This document shows, piece by piece, positions 42,456 through 52,734 of a stretch of DNA of 55,643 bases. Both the position numbers and the translations under genes were made by a program. The number at the start of each line of letters is the position of its first letter. The stretch's first letter is position 1. The DNA comes from Nocardia neocaledoniensis (GTDB taxonomy: Bacteria; Actinomycetota; Actinomycetes; Mycobacteriales; Mycobacteriaceae), in contig NZ_JARWOJ010000133.1 in the NCBI RefSeq assembly GCF_029868625.1, positions 1-55,643 of the forward strand, in the 5' to 3' direction. A model generated the notes under the pieces. It made no database searches and had not been told where the DNA came from. It saw nothing but the letters and a program-made list of their open reading frames with translations.

Positions 42456-42880
42456 TAGCCGACAACTCGGGCTGCCATATCAGGCCGACCGAAACACCCA
42501 GGCCGACAACGATGGTGCTTGCGCCGGTCACTTGGACGTCGTTCACGTGGTCGCCGCGTGTGCGTCGAGCGCTGCGAGTGCATAGCGCCGCCGCTGATGG
42601 CGTGGTACCTGCTGCGCGACATCGGCGGCATAACCATCGTCGTCGCCATCCTTCTCAACGATGGCGACGACATCACCATCGACTCCATGTTCCCGTTCTC
42701 GTTGCTATCACTGCACCAGTCGATGATCACGCTGCGCGGAATGGGCGTAAGCGTGCGAGTGGTCAGCCTCGAGCGCGCCTGAAGACCACTGTGCAGACCG
42801 ACAGCGACGGCACCACGCTCGAATACGTGACCGTTTGAACGTGACATGCCGGCATCTGGCCGAACTTTTCGGGGACGACA
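42456..42880. other. Region without a supported gene, possibly gene debris
   Basis: Frames on both strands are open but weak. The plus-strand stretch MAWYLLRDIGGITIVVAILL with SMITLRGMGVSVRVVSLERA (42600-42782) and a following LKTTVQTDSDGTTLEYVTV in another frame read like fragments of coding sequence. Neither has a ribosome site or a recognised family. It lies next to the broken helicase. Confidence 0.35.
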
Positions 42881-42916
42881 GAGGCCCCGTCTCGAACGCA
42901 TCCGAAACGGGGCCTC
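42881..42916 (-). terminator. Hairpin terminator downstream of malate synthase
   Basis: GAGGCCCCGT (42881-42890) and ACGGGGCCTC (42907-42916) form a perfect 10-bp stem with a 16-nt loop, 43 nt beyond the glcB stop on the minus strand. The U-tail is weak. Confidence 0.6.
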
Positions 42917-42959
42917 AAGCGAAAAGAGCTGTTAGAAGCTACTTTTCAATCACTGGAGA

Positions 42960-45140
42960 TCAGCCGTTGTTGGCGGCCTTGAACTCGCGGCGACGCCGGT
43001 GCAGGATCGGCTCGGTGTAGCCGTTGGGCTGCTTGGTGCCTTCGAGCACCAGTTCCTTGGCGGCCTGGAAGGCGATCGAGGCGTCGAAGTTCGGCGCCAT
43101 CGGGCGGTAGGCCTTGTCGCCGGCGTTCTGGCGGTCGACGACGGGGGCCATGCGCTCGAGGCTGGCGATCACGTCGGCCTCGGTGACGATGCCGTGGCGC
43201 AGCCAGTTGGCGACCAGCTGGCTCGAGATGCGCAGGGTGGCACGGTCTTCCATGAGGCCGATGTCGTTGATGTCGGGCACCTTGGAGCAGCCGACACCGT
43301 GGTCGATCCAGCGGACGACGTAGCCCAGGATGCCCTGGGAGTTGTTGTCCAGCTCCTGGCGCTTCTCCTCGTCGGACCAGTCGGTGGACTGTGCGAGGGG
43401 GATCTCCAGGATCTGGTCGACGGTGGCGCGCGGGCCGCCCTTGGCGATCTCGGACTGCCGCTTGAACACGTCCACCTGGTGGTAGTGGGTGGCGTGCAGG
43501 GTGGCGGCGGTCGGCGAGGGCACCCACGCGGTGTTGGCGCCGGCCTTGGGGTGGCCGATCTTCTGCTCGAGCATGCCCGCCATCAGGTCCGGCATGGCCC
43601 ACATGCCCTTGCCGATCTGCGCCTTGCCGGGCAGGCCCTTGGCCAGGCCGGTGTCGACGTTCCAGTCCTCGTAGGAGGCGATCCAGGTCTGGGTCTTCAT
43701 CTCGGCCTTGCGGACCATGGGCCCGGCCTCCATGGAGGTGTGGATCTCGTCGCCGGTGCGGTCCAGGAAGCCGGTGTTGATGAACACCACGCGGTCCTTG
43801 GCGGCCTCGATCGACGCGGCGAGGTTGACCGTGGTGCGGCGCTCCTCGTCCATGATGCCGACCTTGAGGGTGTTGCGGGTCAGGCCGAGGACGTCCTCGA
43901 TCCGGCCGAACAGCTCGTTGGTGAACGCGGCCTCGTCGGGACCGTGCATCTTCGGCTTCACGATGTAGACCGAGCCGGTGCGCGAGTTGAGGCGCTGGGT
44001 GTCGCCGTTGAGCGAGTGGATGGCGATCAGCGAGGTGATCAGGCCGTCCATGATGCCCTCGGGCACCTCGTTGCCCTCGGCGTCGAGGATCGCGTCGGAG
44101 GTCATCAGGTGGCCCACGTTGCGCACGAACAGCAGCGAGCGGCCGTGCAGCACCAGCTCGGAACCGTCGAGCGCGGTGAAGACGCGGTCGGGGTTCATGG
44201 TGCGGGTGAAGGTCTTGCCGCCCTTGGTGACCTCTTCGGCCAGGTCGCCCTTCATCAGGCCGAGCCAGTTGCGGTAACAGACGACCTTGTCGTCGGCGTC
44301 GACCGCGGCGACCGAGTCCTCGAAGTCCATGATCGTGGTGAGCGCGGACTCGAGCACGATGTCCTTCACACCGGCGGTGTCGGTGGAGCCGATCGGCGAG
44401 TTCGCGTCGATCTGGATCTCGATGTGCAGGCCGTTGTGCTTGAGCAGCACCGAGGTCGGGGCCTCGGGGTCGCCCAGGTAGCCCACCAGCTGCGAGGGGT
44501 CGGCCAGGCCGATGTCGGTGCCGTCTTCCAGGCCGACCTCGAGCTCGCCGTCGACGATCTTGTAGTACGAGGAACCGATGTGCGAGCCGGTGATCAGGGT
44601 GACCGCGTCGTCGAGGAAGTTGCGGCCCCACTCGATGACCTTGTCGCCGCGCACGCGGTTGTAGCCGGTGCCCTTCTCGGCGCCGTTGGCCTCGGAGATG
44701 GCGTCGGTGCCGTAGAGCGCGTCGTAGAGCGAACCCCAGCGCGCGTTGGCGGCGTTGATCGCGAAGCGCGCGTTCATCACCGGCACCACGAGCTGCGGGC
44801 CCGCGGTGGTGGCGATCTCGGCGTCGACGTTGCCGGTGCCGATCTGGAACGGCGCGGGCTCGGGCCGCAGGTACCCGATCTCGGTGAGGAACTGCTTGTA
44901 GGCACCCTTGTCGTAGTTCGCGCCGGGGCTCTCCTGGTGCCAGGCGTCGAGCTTGCCCTGGATCTCGTCGCGTTCGGCCAGCAGGGCGCGGTTGCGCGGG
45001 GCGAGGTCGTTGATGACCTGCTCGGCACCGGCCCAGAACGCGGCGGAATCCACACCGGTACCGGGGAGCGCCTCGTTCTCGATGAAATCGTGGAGAACGC
45101 TGGCCACGCCGAGCCCGCCGACCTGAATCCGCTCTGTCAT
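42960..45140 (-). CDS. glcB: Malate synthase G
   Basis: A 726-residue enzyme, the full length for the G isoform. Recognisable stretches are [20 protein letters not shown] (acidic Mg-binding region), [40 protein letters not shown] and [20 protein letters not shown]. It condenses glyoxylate with acetyl-CoA to malate in the glyoxylate shunt, needed for growth on fatty acids or acetate. GAGG lies 8 nt before ATG 45140. An acyl-CoA dehydrogenase under a TetR regulator is divergent from it, in keeping with fatty-acid metabolism. The long antisense frame over this gene is a shadow. Confidence 0.97.
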   Translation of the reverse strand: MTERIQVGGLGVASVLHDFIENEALPGTGVDSAAFWAGAEQVINDLAPRNRALLAERDEIQGKLDAWHQESPGANYDKGAYKQFLTEIGYLRPEPAPFQIGTGNVDAEIATTAGPQLVVPVMNARFAINAANARWGSLYDALYGTDAISEANGAEKGTGYNRVRGDKVIEWGRNFLDDAVTLITGSHIGSSYYKIVDGELEVGLEDGTDIGLADPSQLVGYLGDPEAPTSVLLKHNGLHIEIQIDANSPIGSTDTAGVKDIVLESALTTIMDFEDSVAAVDADDKVVCYRNWLGLMKGDLAEEVTKGGKTFTRTMNPDRVFTALDGSELVLHGRSLLFVRNVGHLMTSDAILDAEGNEVPEGIMDGLITSLIAIHSLNGDTQRLNSRTGSVYIVKPKMHGPDEAAFTNELFGRIEDVLGLTRNTLKVGIMDEERRTTVNLAASIEAAKDRVVFINTGFLDRTGDEIHTSMEAGPMVRKAEMKTQTWIASYEDWNVDTGLAKGLPGKAQIGKGMWAMPDLMAGMLEQKIGHPKAGANTAWVPSPTAATLHATHYHQVDVFKRQSEIAKGGPRATVDQILEIPLAQSTDWSDEEKRQELDNNSQGILGYVVRWIDHGVGCSKVPDINDIGLMEDRATLRISSQLVANWLRHGIVTEADVIASLERMAPVVDRQNAGDKAYRPMAPNFDASIAFQAAKELVLEGTKQPNGYTEPILHRRRREFKAANNG

Positions 45141-45298
45141 CTACTGCCTCACTTTTGAGATAGCCGGGTGGGAAAGTCGATGTCATGTTACCCGTGGGTA
45201 GTGCTGACACCTCGTGTGGGTACGAACGCCCCAGGGGCTTCGACCATTCCGCCACGCCGAGGCGCCGGGTCGGCGCGGTGGGCGTGGCGGCTCACCTC

Positions 45299-45327
45299 TT
45301 GATTGTAGGCACCGCCCAGAATAATGT
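45299..45327 (+). promoter_or_regulatory. Promoter of the TetR/acyl-CoA dehydrogenase unit
   Basis: -35 TTGATT (45299-45304), 17-bp spacer, -10 TAATGT (45322-45327). This is the best sigma-70-type promoter in the window. The start would fall near 45334, leaving a 30-nt leader. Confidence 0.65.
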
Positions 45328-45332
45328 ACTGA

Positions 45333-45348
45333 CCGGAACATTTACCGG
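45333..45348. promoter_or_regulatory. TetR operator candidate CCGG-N8-CCGG
   Basis: A short dyad CCGGAACATTTACCGG placed at the predicted transcription start, where a TetR repressor would block the promoter. Weak on its own because CCGG is self-complementary. Confidence 0.35.
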
Positions 45349-45363
45349 CCGAGTGGAGACACC

Positions 45364-46023
45364 GTGACCAGCGCGCGACCCGATGAGCCCGTGGCTCCGG
45401 TGCGCCGCCGCGGCAGGCCGCGCGCGAACGAACGCGGGGCCGCCGACACCGGATCGCGCATCCGTGCCGCCGCCCTCGACCTGTTCGCCGAGCGCGGATT
45501 CCACGCCACCGGCGTCGCCGAGATCGGCGCCAGGGCCGACGTCCAACGCGGCGCGCTGTACTACCACATCGGCTCCAAGGAGGAGCTGCTCTGGGAGATC
45601 CTCGGCGACTACACCCGGCTGCTGCTCGCCGACGCCGAGCGGATCGTCGACCGCGGCGCCGACCCGGTCGAGACCCTGCGCCTGCTCATCCGCAGCCATG
45701 TGGAGCTGATCGTCACGCACCGGCGCGCGGTCGCGGTGCACCTGCGCGACGGCGACGCGCTGACGGGTGCGCGCGCTGCCGATCTGCAGCGACTGCGCGA
45801 TCGCCTGCAATGCCTCTGGCAGGAGGTGATCGACGCCGGGCACGCGGCCGGACAGCTGCGAACCGCCGACCACGTCGTCACCAACGGCCTGCTCGGCATG
45901 CTCAATTCCCTCGGCTTCTGGTATCGCGAGCGCGGGGCGCGCTCCCCCGCCGAGATCGCCGACATCCTCACCGAGACCGTCCTGTCCGGGCTGACCGCCA
46001 CGGGCGCCGACACGAAAGGCTGA
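45364..46023 (+). CDS. TetR-family regulator
   Basis: A 219-residue repressor. The N-terminal HTH spans IRAAALDLFAERGFHATGVA and RGALYYHIGSKEELLWEIL; the C-terminal ligand domain is helical (LQRLRDRLQCLWQEVIDAG). The GTG start has GGAG 6 nt upstream. It precedes an acyl-CoA dehydrogenase by 2 nt and so probably regulates itself and that gene, with an acyl-CoA-like ligand as an obvious guess. It could also act on divergent glcB. Confidence 0.9.
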   Translation: MTSARPDEPVAPVRRRGRPRANERGAADTGSRIRAAALDLFAERGFHATGVAEIGARADVQRGALYYHIGSKEELLWEILGDYTRLLLADAERIVDRGADPVETLRLLIRSHVELIVTHRRAVAVHLRDGDALTGARAADLQRLRDRLQCLWQEVIDAGHAAGQLRTADHVVTNGLLGMLNSLGFWYRERGARSPAEIADILTETVLSGLTATGADTKG

Positions 46024-46025
46024 CC

Positions 46026-47315
46026 ATGGCTTGGGATTTCGAGACCGATCCGGAGTACCAGCGCAAGCTCGACTGGGTGGCGGAGTTCGTCCGCACCGAG
46101 GTCGAACCGCTGGACCTGCTCTACCCCAACCCCTACGACCGGACCGACCCGGAGATCCGGGCACTCATGCGGCCGCTGCAGCAGCGGGTCAAGGAACAGG
46201 GCCTGTGGGCCTGTCACCTCGGCCCCGAACTCGGCGGACCGGGATACGGTCAGCTCAAACTCGCCCTGCTCAACGAGGTGCTCGGGACGTCGATGTGGGC
46301 GCCCCTCGTCTTCGGTTGCCAGGCACCGGATTCCGGCAACGCCGAGATCCTGGCCCACTTCGGGACGCCGGAGCAGAAGGAGAAATACCTCCGGCCGCTG
46401 CTCGACGGGGAGATCGGCTCCTGCTACGTGATGACCGAGCCCACCGGTGGCTCGGATCCGACGGCGTTCAAGACCACCGCGGTGCGCGACGGCGACGAGT
46501 GGGTCATCAACGGCGAGAAGTGGTTCAACTCCGCCGCGGAGTTCGCCACCTTCCACATCGTGATGGTGGTGACCGATCCGGACGCCGAACCGCACCTGCG
46601 GCTGTCGATGTTCATCGTGCCCGCCGACGCCCCGGGTCTGGAGATCGTGCGCAACTTCACCGTGCCGGGATTCAGTGAGCACGAAGGACATCTGCGCTTC
46701 ACCGATGTCCGGGTGCCCGCCGACCACCTGCTCGGCGCGGAGGGCGCCGGGTTCGTGGTCGCCCAGACCCGGTTGGGCGGCGGCCGGGTACACCACGCGA
46801 TGCGGACGGTCGCGCTGGTACGCAAGGCGTTCGACATGATGTGTGAGCGCGCGGTGTCGCGGCCGGCCCGCAAGGGTGTGCTGGGCGGTTTCCAGATGAC
46901 CCAGGAACGCATCGCCGACAGCTGGATCCAGATGGAACAGTTCCGGCTGCTGGTGTTGCGTACGGCCTGGCGCATCGATCAGGCCGCCGACTACCGGGCC
47001 GTCCGCAAGGACATCGCCGCCATCAAGGTCGCGATGCCGACGGTGATGAACGACGTCGCCCGCCGCGCGCTGCACCTGCACGGCGCGCTCGGTGTGAGTA
47101 CCGACCTGCCGTTCCTGGACATGACCACCTACGCCGAGGTGATGGCGATCGCCGACGGGCCCACCGAGGTCCACAAGATCACCCTGGCCAAGGAGGTGCT
47201 GAAGAACTACGCGCCCGCCGACCCGGTGTATCCGAGCGGCTACCGTCCGGCACTGCGGGAACAGGCCCGCGATCTGGTGGCGCGCAGGCTCGAACACGAG
47301 GTCGGCAACCACTGA
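46026..47315 (+). CDS. Acyl-CoA dehydrogenase
   Basis: A 429-residue flavoenzyme, slightly longer than the standard 380-400. FAD and substrate motifs are CYVMTEPTGGSDPTAFKTTA, WVINGEKWFNSAAEFATF and DGPTEVHKITLAKEVL near the end. The N-terminal helices and the GGGRVHHAMRTVA segment fit ACAD10/11-like members. It should oxidise an acyl-CoA to the enoyl-CoA, passing electrons to ETF. Tightly linked to the TetR regulator. The chain length or branching of its substrate is not evident. Confidence 0.92.
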   Translation: MAWDFETDPEYQRKLDWVAEFVRTEVEPLDLLYPNPYDRTDPEIRALMRPLQQRVKEQGLWACHLGPELGGPGYGQLKLALLNEVLGTSMWAPLVFGCQAPDSGNAEILAHFGTPEQKEKYLRPLLDGEIGSCYVMTEPTGGSDPTAFKTTAVRDGDEWVINGEKWFNSAAEFATFHIVMVVTDPDAEPHLRLSMFIVPADAPGLEIVRNFTVPGFSEHEGHLRFTDVRVPADHLLGAEGAGFVVAQTRLGGGRVHHAMRTVALVRKAFDMMCERAVSRPARKGVLGGFQMTQERIADSWIQMEQFRLLVLRTAWRIDQAADYRAVRKDIAAIKVAMPTVMNDVARRALHLHGALGVSTDLPFLDMTTYAEVMAIADGPTEVHKITLAKEVLKNYAPADPVYPSGYRPALREQARDLVARRLEHEVGNH

Positions 47316-47389
47316 ACCGGGCCGGTCAGGGGCTCAACACGCGGTCGGCGGCGCCGGTCGAGGTCCCCGACATGCGGGGGCGCACGAAC

Positions 47390-47395
47390 TAGCCT
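47390..47395 (+). promoter_or_regulatory. -10 box TAGCCT, leaderless promoter of the choline operon
   Basis: TAGCCT ends 7 nt before ATG 47403, with no ribosome site in the gap. Confidence 0.4.
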
Positions 47396-47402
47396 TCCCG
47401 GC

Positions 47403-49556
47403 ATGGGTGGTGTCAGCGAACCCGGGGACGACAGCACTGACCGAACACCTACCGGGACCGCGCACGACGCGGTCCCGGTGCATCCGGTCGCCGACCGGCG
47501 CTCGGTGAACAAGCCGGTGTTCCTGCTCGCGGCCGGCATCGTGCTCGCCTTCGCGATCTGGGCGCTGGCCTCCCCGTCGAGCGCGGAGACCGTGGTCGGC
47601 GAGGTGAAGACCTTCATCTCCACCTGGTTCGGCTGGTGGTACTTCGTACTGGCCACCGTCATTCTCGGACTGGTGATCTTCCTCGGTGCCAGCCGCTACG
47701 GCAGGTACCGGCTGGGTCCGGAGGAATCACGACCGGAGTACAGCCTGTTCTCCTGGACGGCCATGCTGTTCGCGGCGGGCATCGGCATCGACCTGATGTT
47801 CTTCTCCGTCGCCGAGCCGGTCTACAACTACCTGCGCCCGCCACTGGGTGAGCCGGGCACCGATCAGACCGCCCGCGACGCGGTGACCTGGACGATCTTC
47901 CACTACGGGGTCACCGGCTGGGCGATGTACGCGCTGATGGGCGGCGCGCTGGCCTACTTCGCGTTCCGGCACAACCTGCCCCTGACGATCCGCGCGGCCC
48001 TGTACCCGATCTTCGGTAAACGGGTGCACGGCCGGTGGGGCGACGCGATCGACGTGGCCGCCGTGCTCGGCACCATCTTCGGCATCGCCACCTCGCTGGG
48101 CATCGGCATCGTCCAGCTCAACTACGGCCTGCACCAGCTGTTCGGCGTCCAGCAGGGCAAGGCCGCCCAGATCGGGCTCATCGCGCTGTCGGTCGCCATC
48201 ACCACGATCTCGGCCACCACCGGCGTCGACAAGGGCATCCGCCGGTTGTCCGAGCTGAATGTGATCATGGCGATCGCGCTGCTGATCTACATCCTGGTGG
48301 CCGGGCGCACCGACTTCCTGCTCAACGGGCTCACCCAGAACGCCGGCGACTATCTGTCGACCTTCCTGGATCGCACCCTCGACACCTTCGCCTGGGAACG
48401 CAATCCGGAATCGCCGAACGCGCCCTCGACCTGGCTGGACAGCTGGACCCTGTTCTTCTGGGCGTGGTGGGTGGCGTGGGCGCCGTTCGTCGGCCTGTTC
48501 CTGGCCCGCATCTCGCGCGGCCGCACGCTGCGCCAGTTCGTGTTCGGCGTGCTCGTCGTGCCGTTCAGTTTCACGCTGATGTGGATCTCGGTGTTCGGCA
48601 ACAGCGCGCTCGAGGCTGCCAGGGAAGACCGCTCCTTCGCCGAGCAGACGGCGGCCAGGGCCGAACTCGGTTTCTACTCGCTGCTCGAGAAGTATCCCGG
48701 CGCCACCTTCCTGCTCGGCATCGCCACCGTCACCGGCCTGCTCTTCTACGTGACCAGCGCGGATTCCGGATCGCTGGTGATGGGCAACTTCACCTCGAAA
48801 CTGCCCGACCCGATGGCCGACTGCGCGCGCGGCACCCGCATCTTCTGGTCGGCCGCCATCGGCCTGCTGACGCTGTCGATGCTGTTCGCCGGCGCCGGTG
48901 GCTCGATCACCACGCTGCAGAACGCCACCATCATCATGGGCCTGCCGTTCAGTTTCGTCCTGGCCCTGATCGGCATCGCCATGCTGCGCGCCGTGCGCAA
49001 CGAGTCCTACAAGATCGACAGCTATCGCGCCTCGCTGCCCAAGGCGATCGCGGTGGGGCGCGGACCCAACGACCACAGCAGCTGGCGGCGTAGGCTCATC
49101 GCCACCGTCCACTATCCCGGCTCCGCGGCGACCAGGAAATTCGTGGCCAACACAGTCTTGCCCGCGATGCGCGAAGTCGCGGCGGAATTCGAGCGGATGG
49201 GCGTCACGGCCACCGTCGACGAATCCGAGCAGCACGAAGGACTGCCCTCGCCGCGGCTGATGGTGGACCAGGCGAACGAGCCACGCTTCGAGTACATGGT
49301 GTGCCCGGTCTCGGCACCCGCGCCCGCCTACGCGGTGCTCGCGCAACGCTCCGGTGACCGCTACTTCCGCTGCGAGGTGTATCTGTCCGAGGGTTCGCAG
49401 GGGTACTCGCTCAACGGGTACAACCGCGAGCAGACGATCGGCGACATCCTCGACCAGTACGAACGGCATCTGGGCTATCTACACCTGCGCCGCACCGCCA
49501 CCGATCACCACGAGCCCGAAGCCGGCGACGTCGACACCTCCGACAGCGAACTGTGA
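47403..49556 (+). CDS. betT: BCCT-family choline/betaine transporter, BetT-like
   Basis: A 717-residue transporter: about 12 helices between residues 35 and 540, then a cytoplasmic domain of roughly 170 residues as in BetT. The BCCT signature is in WTLFFWAWWVAWAPFVGLFL, with GIGIDLMFFSVAEP in the early helices. It imports choline (or betaine) with Na+ or H+, and the C-terminal tail usually senses osmotic stress. It heads a three-gene operon with an aldehyde dehydrogenase and a GMC oxidoreductase, so choline is the likely substrate. Confidence 0.9.
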   Translation: MGGVSEPGDDSTDRTPTGTAHDAVPVHPVADRRSVNKPVFLLAAGIVLAFAIWALASPSSAETVVGEVKTFISTWFGWWYFVLATVILGLVIFLGASRYGRYRLGPEESRPEYSLFSWTAMLFAAGIGIDLMFFSVAEPVYNYLRPPLGEPGTDQTARDAVTWTIFHYGVTGWAMYALMGGALAYFAFRHNLPLTIRAALYPIFGKRVHGRWGDAIDVAAVLGTIFGIATSLGIGIVQLNYGLHQLFGVQQGKAAQIGLIALSVAITTISATTGVDKGIRRLSELNVIMAIALLIYILVAGRTDFLLNGLTQNAGDYLSTFLDRTLDTFAWERNPESPNAPSTWLDSWTLFFWAWWVAWAPFVGLFLARISRGRTLRQFVFGVLVVPFSFTLMWISVFGNSALEAAREDRSFAEQTAARAELGFYSLLEKYPGATFLLGIATVTGLLFYVTSADSGSLVMGNFTSKLPDPMADCARGTRIFWSAAIGLLTLSMLFAGAGGSITTLQNATIIMGLPFSFVLALIGIAMLRAVRNESYKIDSYRASLPKAIAVGRGPNDHSSWRRRLIATVHYPGSAATRKFVANTVLPAMREVAAEFERMGVTATVDESEQHEGLPSPRLMVDQANEPRFEYMVCPVSAPAPAYAVLAQRSGDRYFRCEVYLSEGSQGYSLNGYNREQTIGDILDQYERHLGYLHLRRTATDHHEPEAGDVDTSDSEL

Positions 49557-49570
49557 AGGGACGAACAGCC

Positions 49571-51085
49571 ATGAGCGAGACCCTCTACATCGACGGCGCC
49601 TGGCGGCGCGCGGCGTCCGGGCGGACCCGCGACATCCGTTGTCCGGCCGACGGTTCCCTCGTCGGCGTGGTCGCCGAGGCCGACGCCGAGGACACCGTCG
49701 TCGCCATCGCCGCGGCCCGGCGGGCCTTCGCCGAGGGCTCGTGGCGGCGGACCTCGGCCGTCGAACGCGGTGACCTGCTGCTGCGGGTCGCCGACGCGAT
49801 CGACGACCGGCGCGCCGACTTCGTCCGGGCCGAGACCCTCGACACCGGCAAGCGGCCCTATGAATCCGACATCGACATGTCCGACATCGCGAACTGCTTC
49901 CGCTATTTCGGCAAGCTCGCCGCCGAGGACGCGGGCCGGGTGGTCGACGCCGGGTCGCCCGATGTCGACTCCCGCATCGTCTACGAACCGGTCGGTGTCT
50001 GCGGGTTGATCACCCCGTGGAACTATCCGCTGCTGCAGGCGGCCTGGAAGATCGCGCCCGCGCTCGCGGCGGGCAACACCTTCGTGCTCAAGCCGGCCGA
50101 GCTCACCCCGCACACGGCGATCCTGCTGATGACGGTGCTCGACGACCTCGGCGTGCCGCCGGGCGTGGCCAACCTCGTGCTCGGCGCAGGCGCGACCGCG
50201 GGCGCGCCGCTGTCGGCCCACCCGGACGTCGACCTGGTCTCGTTCACCGGCGGCCTGGCCACCGGCAAGGTGATCGCCCGCGAGGCCGCGGCCACGGTGA
50301 AGAAGGTGGCGCTCGAGCTGGGCGGCAAGAATCCGAACGTCGTGTTCGCCGACGCCTGCGACACCGACGAGCGGCTCGCCACCTGCGTCGACAACGCGCT
50401 CAACGCCGCGTTCCTGCACTCCGGGCAGGTGTGCTCGGCGGGCGCGCGGCTGGTGATCGAGGCCTCCGCGCACGACCGGTTCGTCGACGAGCTCGTCCGC
50501 CGTGCCGAACAGATCCGCCTCGGCCTGCCGTTCGCCGAAGGCACCGAGACGGGCCCGTTGATCTCGGCGGCCCACCGCGACAAGGTGCACGCCTACGTCG
50601 AGCGGGCGCGCGCCCAGGGCGCCGTGATCCGCACCGGCGGCGCGTTCGCCACCGGCGACCAGGGCTCGGGTTCCCTCGACAACGGCTGGTTCTACCTGCC
50701 GACCGTCATCGACGGGGCCACCCGCGCCATGGCGTGCGTGCACGACGAGGCGTTCGGACCGACCGTGACCGTGGAGACCTTCACCACCGAGGACGAGGCG
50801 GTCACCATCGCCAACGACACCGAGTACGGCCTGGCCGGTGCGGTGTGGTCCGCCGACGCGGCGCGCGCCCGGCGTATCGCCGCCAGGCTGCGGCACGGCA
50901 CGGTGTGGGTCAACGACTTCGGACCCTATCTGCCGCAGGCCGAATGGGGCGGGTTCGGGCATTCGGGGGTGGGCCGGGAGCTCGGTCCGTCCGGACTGCA
51001 CGAGTACCGCGAGGCCAAGCACGTCTACGAGAACCTCCGGCCGGGTGTCACCGGCTGGTTCGCCGACCGAGGGGAGCAGCAGTGA
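49571..51085 (+). CDS. betB: Betaine-aldehyde dehydrogenase
   Basis: A 504-residue NAD(P)-dependent aldehyde dehydrogenase. The cofactor region includes ITPWNYPLLQAAWKIAPALA, the general base Glu lies in VALELGGKNPNVVFADA and the catalytic Cys in SGQVCSAGARLVIE. It oxidises betaine aldehyde to glycine betaine, the second step after the GMC oxidoreductase. GAAGGGA lies upstream of ATG 49571. Its stop overlaps the next start (GTGA). Specificity is inferred from the choline context; the fold alone would allow other aldehydes. Confidence 0.9.
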   Translation: MSETLYIDGAWRRAASGRTRDIRCPADGSLVGVVAEADAEDTVVAIAAARRAFAEGSWRRTSAVERGDLLLRVADAIDDRRADFVRAETLDTGKRPYESDIDMSDIANCFRYFGKLAAEDAGRVVDAGSPDVDSRIVYEPVGVCGLITPWNYPLLQAAWKIAPALAAGNTFVLKPAELTPHTAILLMTVLDDLGVPPGVANLVLGAGATAGAPLSAHPDVDLVSFTGGLATGKVIAREAAATVKKVALELGGKNPNVVFADACDTDERLATCVDNALNAAFLHSGQVCSAGARLVIEASAHDRFVDELVRRAEQIRLGLPFAEGTETGPLISAAHRDKVHAYVERARAQGAVIRTGGAFATGDQGSGSLDNGWFYLPTVIDGATRAMACVHDEAFGPTVTVETFTTEDEAVTIANDTEYGLAGAVWSADAARARRIAARLRHGTVWVNDFGPYLPQAEWGGFGHSGVGRELGPSGLHEYREAKHVYENLRPGVTGWFADRGEQQ

Positions 51086-52635
51086 GCGACTTCGACTATG
51101 TGGTCATCGGTGGCGGTTCCGCGGGTGCCGCCGTCGCGGCTCGCCTCTCGGAGGACCCCTCGGTGACGGTGTGTCTGCTCGAGGCCGGGCCCTCCGATGT
51201 CGGCGATCCGGCGATCCTGCGCCTCGATCGCTGGATGGAGCTGCTCGAATCGGGCTACGACTGGGACTACCCGATCGAGCCGCAGGAGAACGGCAACTCC
51301 TTCATGCGCCACGCCCGCGCCAAGGTGCTCGGCGGCTGCTCTTCACACAACAGCTGCATCGCGTTCTGGGCGCCGCGCGAGGACCTCGACGCCTGGGAGC
51401 GCGAGCACGGGTGCACCGGGTGGGGCGCGGATTCCGTCTACCGCCTCTACACCGCGATCGAGACCAACGACGCGCCCGGCGAGCACCACGGCCGCGGCGG
51501 GCCGGTGCACATCATGACCGTGCCGCCGGCCGATCCGTGCGGTGTCGCCGTGCTCGACGCGTGCGAGGCGATCGGCATTCCGCGCACGGAGTTCAACACC
51601 GGACGCACCGTGGTCAACGGCGCCAACTTCTTCCAGATCAACCGGCAGGCCGACGGCACCAGGGCCTCGTCCTCGGTGAGCTACCTGCACCCGATCCTGG
51701 ATCGCCCCAATCTGACCGTCCGGACGGGCGCGTGGGTGAAGAGGATCGTGCTCGACAACGGGCGGGCCGTCGGCGTCGACCTCACCGACAACGCGTTCGG
51801 GCGCACCACCAGGATCGGTGCCGGACGCGAGGTGATCCTGTCCGCGGGCGCCATCGACGGGCCGAAGCTGCTCATGCTCTCGGGCATCGGGCCCGCGGAT
51901 CACCTGCGCGAACACGGGATCGACGTGCTCGTCGACTCCCCCGGTGTCGGCGCGCATCTGCAGGACCACCCGGAGGGCGTGATCGGCTTCGAGACGACCC
52001 GGCCGATGGCGCGCACCTCGACACAGTGGTGGGAGGCGGGCATCTTCACCACCACCGTCGACGGCCTCGACCGGCCGGACCTGATGATGCACTACGGCAG
52101 CGTCCCGTTCGACATGCACACGCTGCGGCAGGGCTACCCGACCGCCGAGAACACCTTCTGCCTCACCCCCAATGTCACCCACGCCCGCTCGCGGGGCACG
52201 GTGCGGCTGCGCTCGCGCGACTTCCGCGACAAGCCCCGGGTCGATCCGCGCTACTTCACCGATCCCGAGGGCCACGACCTGCGGGTGATGATCGCGGGAC
52301 TGCGCAAGGCCCGCGAGATCGCCGCCGCCGCGCCGCTGGCGGACTGGGTGGCCAGGGAACTGTATCCGGGCCCGTCGGTGAACTCCGACGCCGAGCTGGC
52401 CGACTACATCCGGCGCACCCACAACACCGTCTACCACCCGGTGGGCACGGTCCGGATGGGTCCGGCCGACGACCCGATGAGCCCGCTCGACCCGCAGCTG
52501 CGGGTCAAGGGCGTCACGGGTTTGCGGGTCGCCGACGCCTCGGTCTTCCCGGCACACACGACGGTGAATCCGAATATCACCGTGATGCTGGTCGGCGAAC
52601 GCTGTGCCGAACTGGTGGCCGCCGACCGAAAATAA
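51082..52635 (+). CDS. betA: Choline dehydrogenase-like GMC oxidoreductase
   Basis: A 517-residue FAD enzyme. The FAD motif is DYVVIGGGSAGAAVAARLSE; GMC signatures are VLGGCSSHNSCIAFW and LSAGAIDGPKLLMLSGIGP. The catalytic His lies in YHPVGTVRMG and the second His/Asn in HTTVNPNITVMLVGE. With BetT and BetB it makes a complete choline-to-glycine-betaine path for osmoprotection or choline breakdown. No BetI-like regulator is adjacent. Confidence 0.9.
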   Translation: MSDFDYVVIGGGSAGAAVAARLSEDPSVTVCLLEAGPSDVGDPAILRLDRWMELLESGYDWDYPIEPQENGNSFMRHARAKVLGGCSSHNSCIAFWAPREDLDAWEREHGCTGWGADSVYRLYTAIETNDAPGEHHGRGGPVHIMTVPPADPCGVAVLDACEAIGIPRTEFNTGRTVVNGANFFQINRQADGTRASSSVSYLHPILDRPNLTVRTGAWVKRIVLDNGRAVGVDLTDNAFGRTTRIGAGREVILSAGAIDGPKLLMLSGIGPADHLREHGIDVLVDSPGVGAHLQDHPEGVIGFETTRPMARTSTQWWEAGIFTTTVDGLDRPDLMMHYGSVPFDMHTLRQGYPTAENTFCLTPNVTHARSRGTVRLRSRDFRDKPRVDPRYFTDPEGHDLRVMIAGLRKAREIAAAAPLADWVARELYPGPSVNSDAELADYIRRTHNTVYHPVGTVRMGPADDPMSPLDPQLRVKGVTGLRVADASVFPAHTTVNPNITVMLVGERCAELVAADRK

Positions 52636-52734
52636 ATCACCCGACAATTCCGGCGCCGTATGTCACCATGATTCCCACGCGGCCGATCGCACCGGGCGAG
52701 GCCGCCGGAGCAGTACGGAGAGGAGGAGACGATC

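Noticed and set aside
42999..45158. 719-residue plus-strand open frame opposite glcB
   Set aside because: Antisense shadow of malate synthase G, rich in Val/Leu/His/Gly repeats; the minus strand gives a full, recognisable enzyme.
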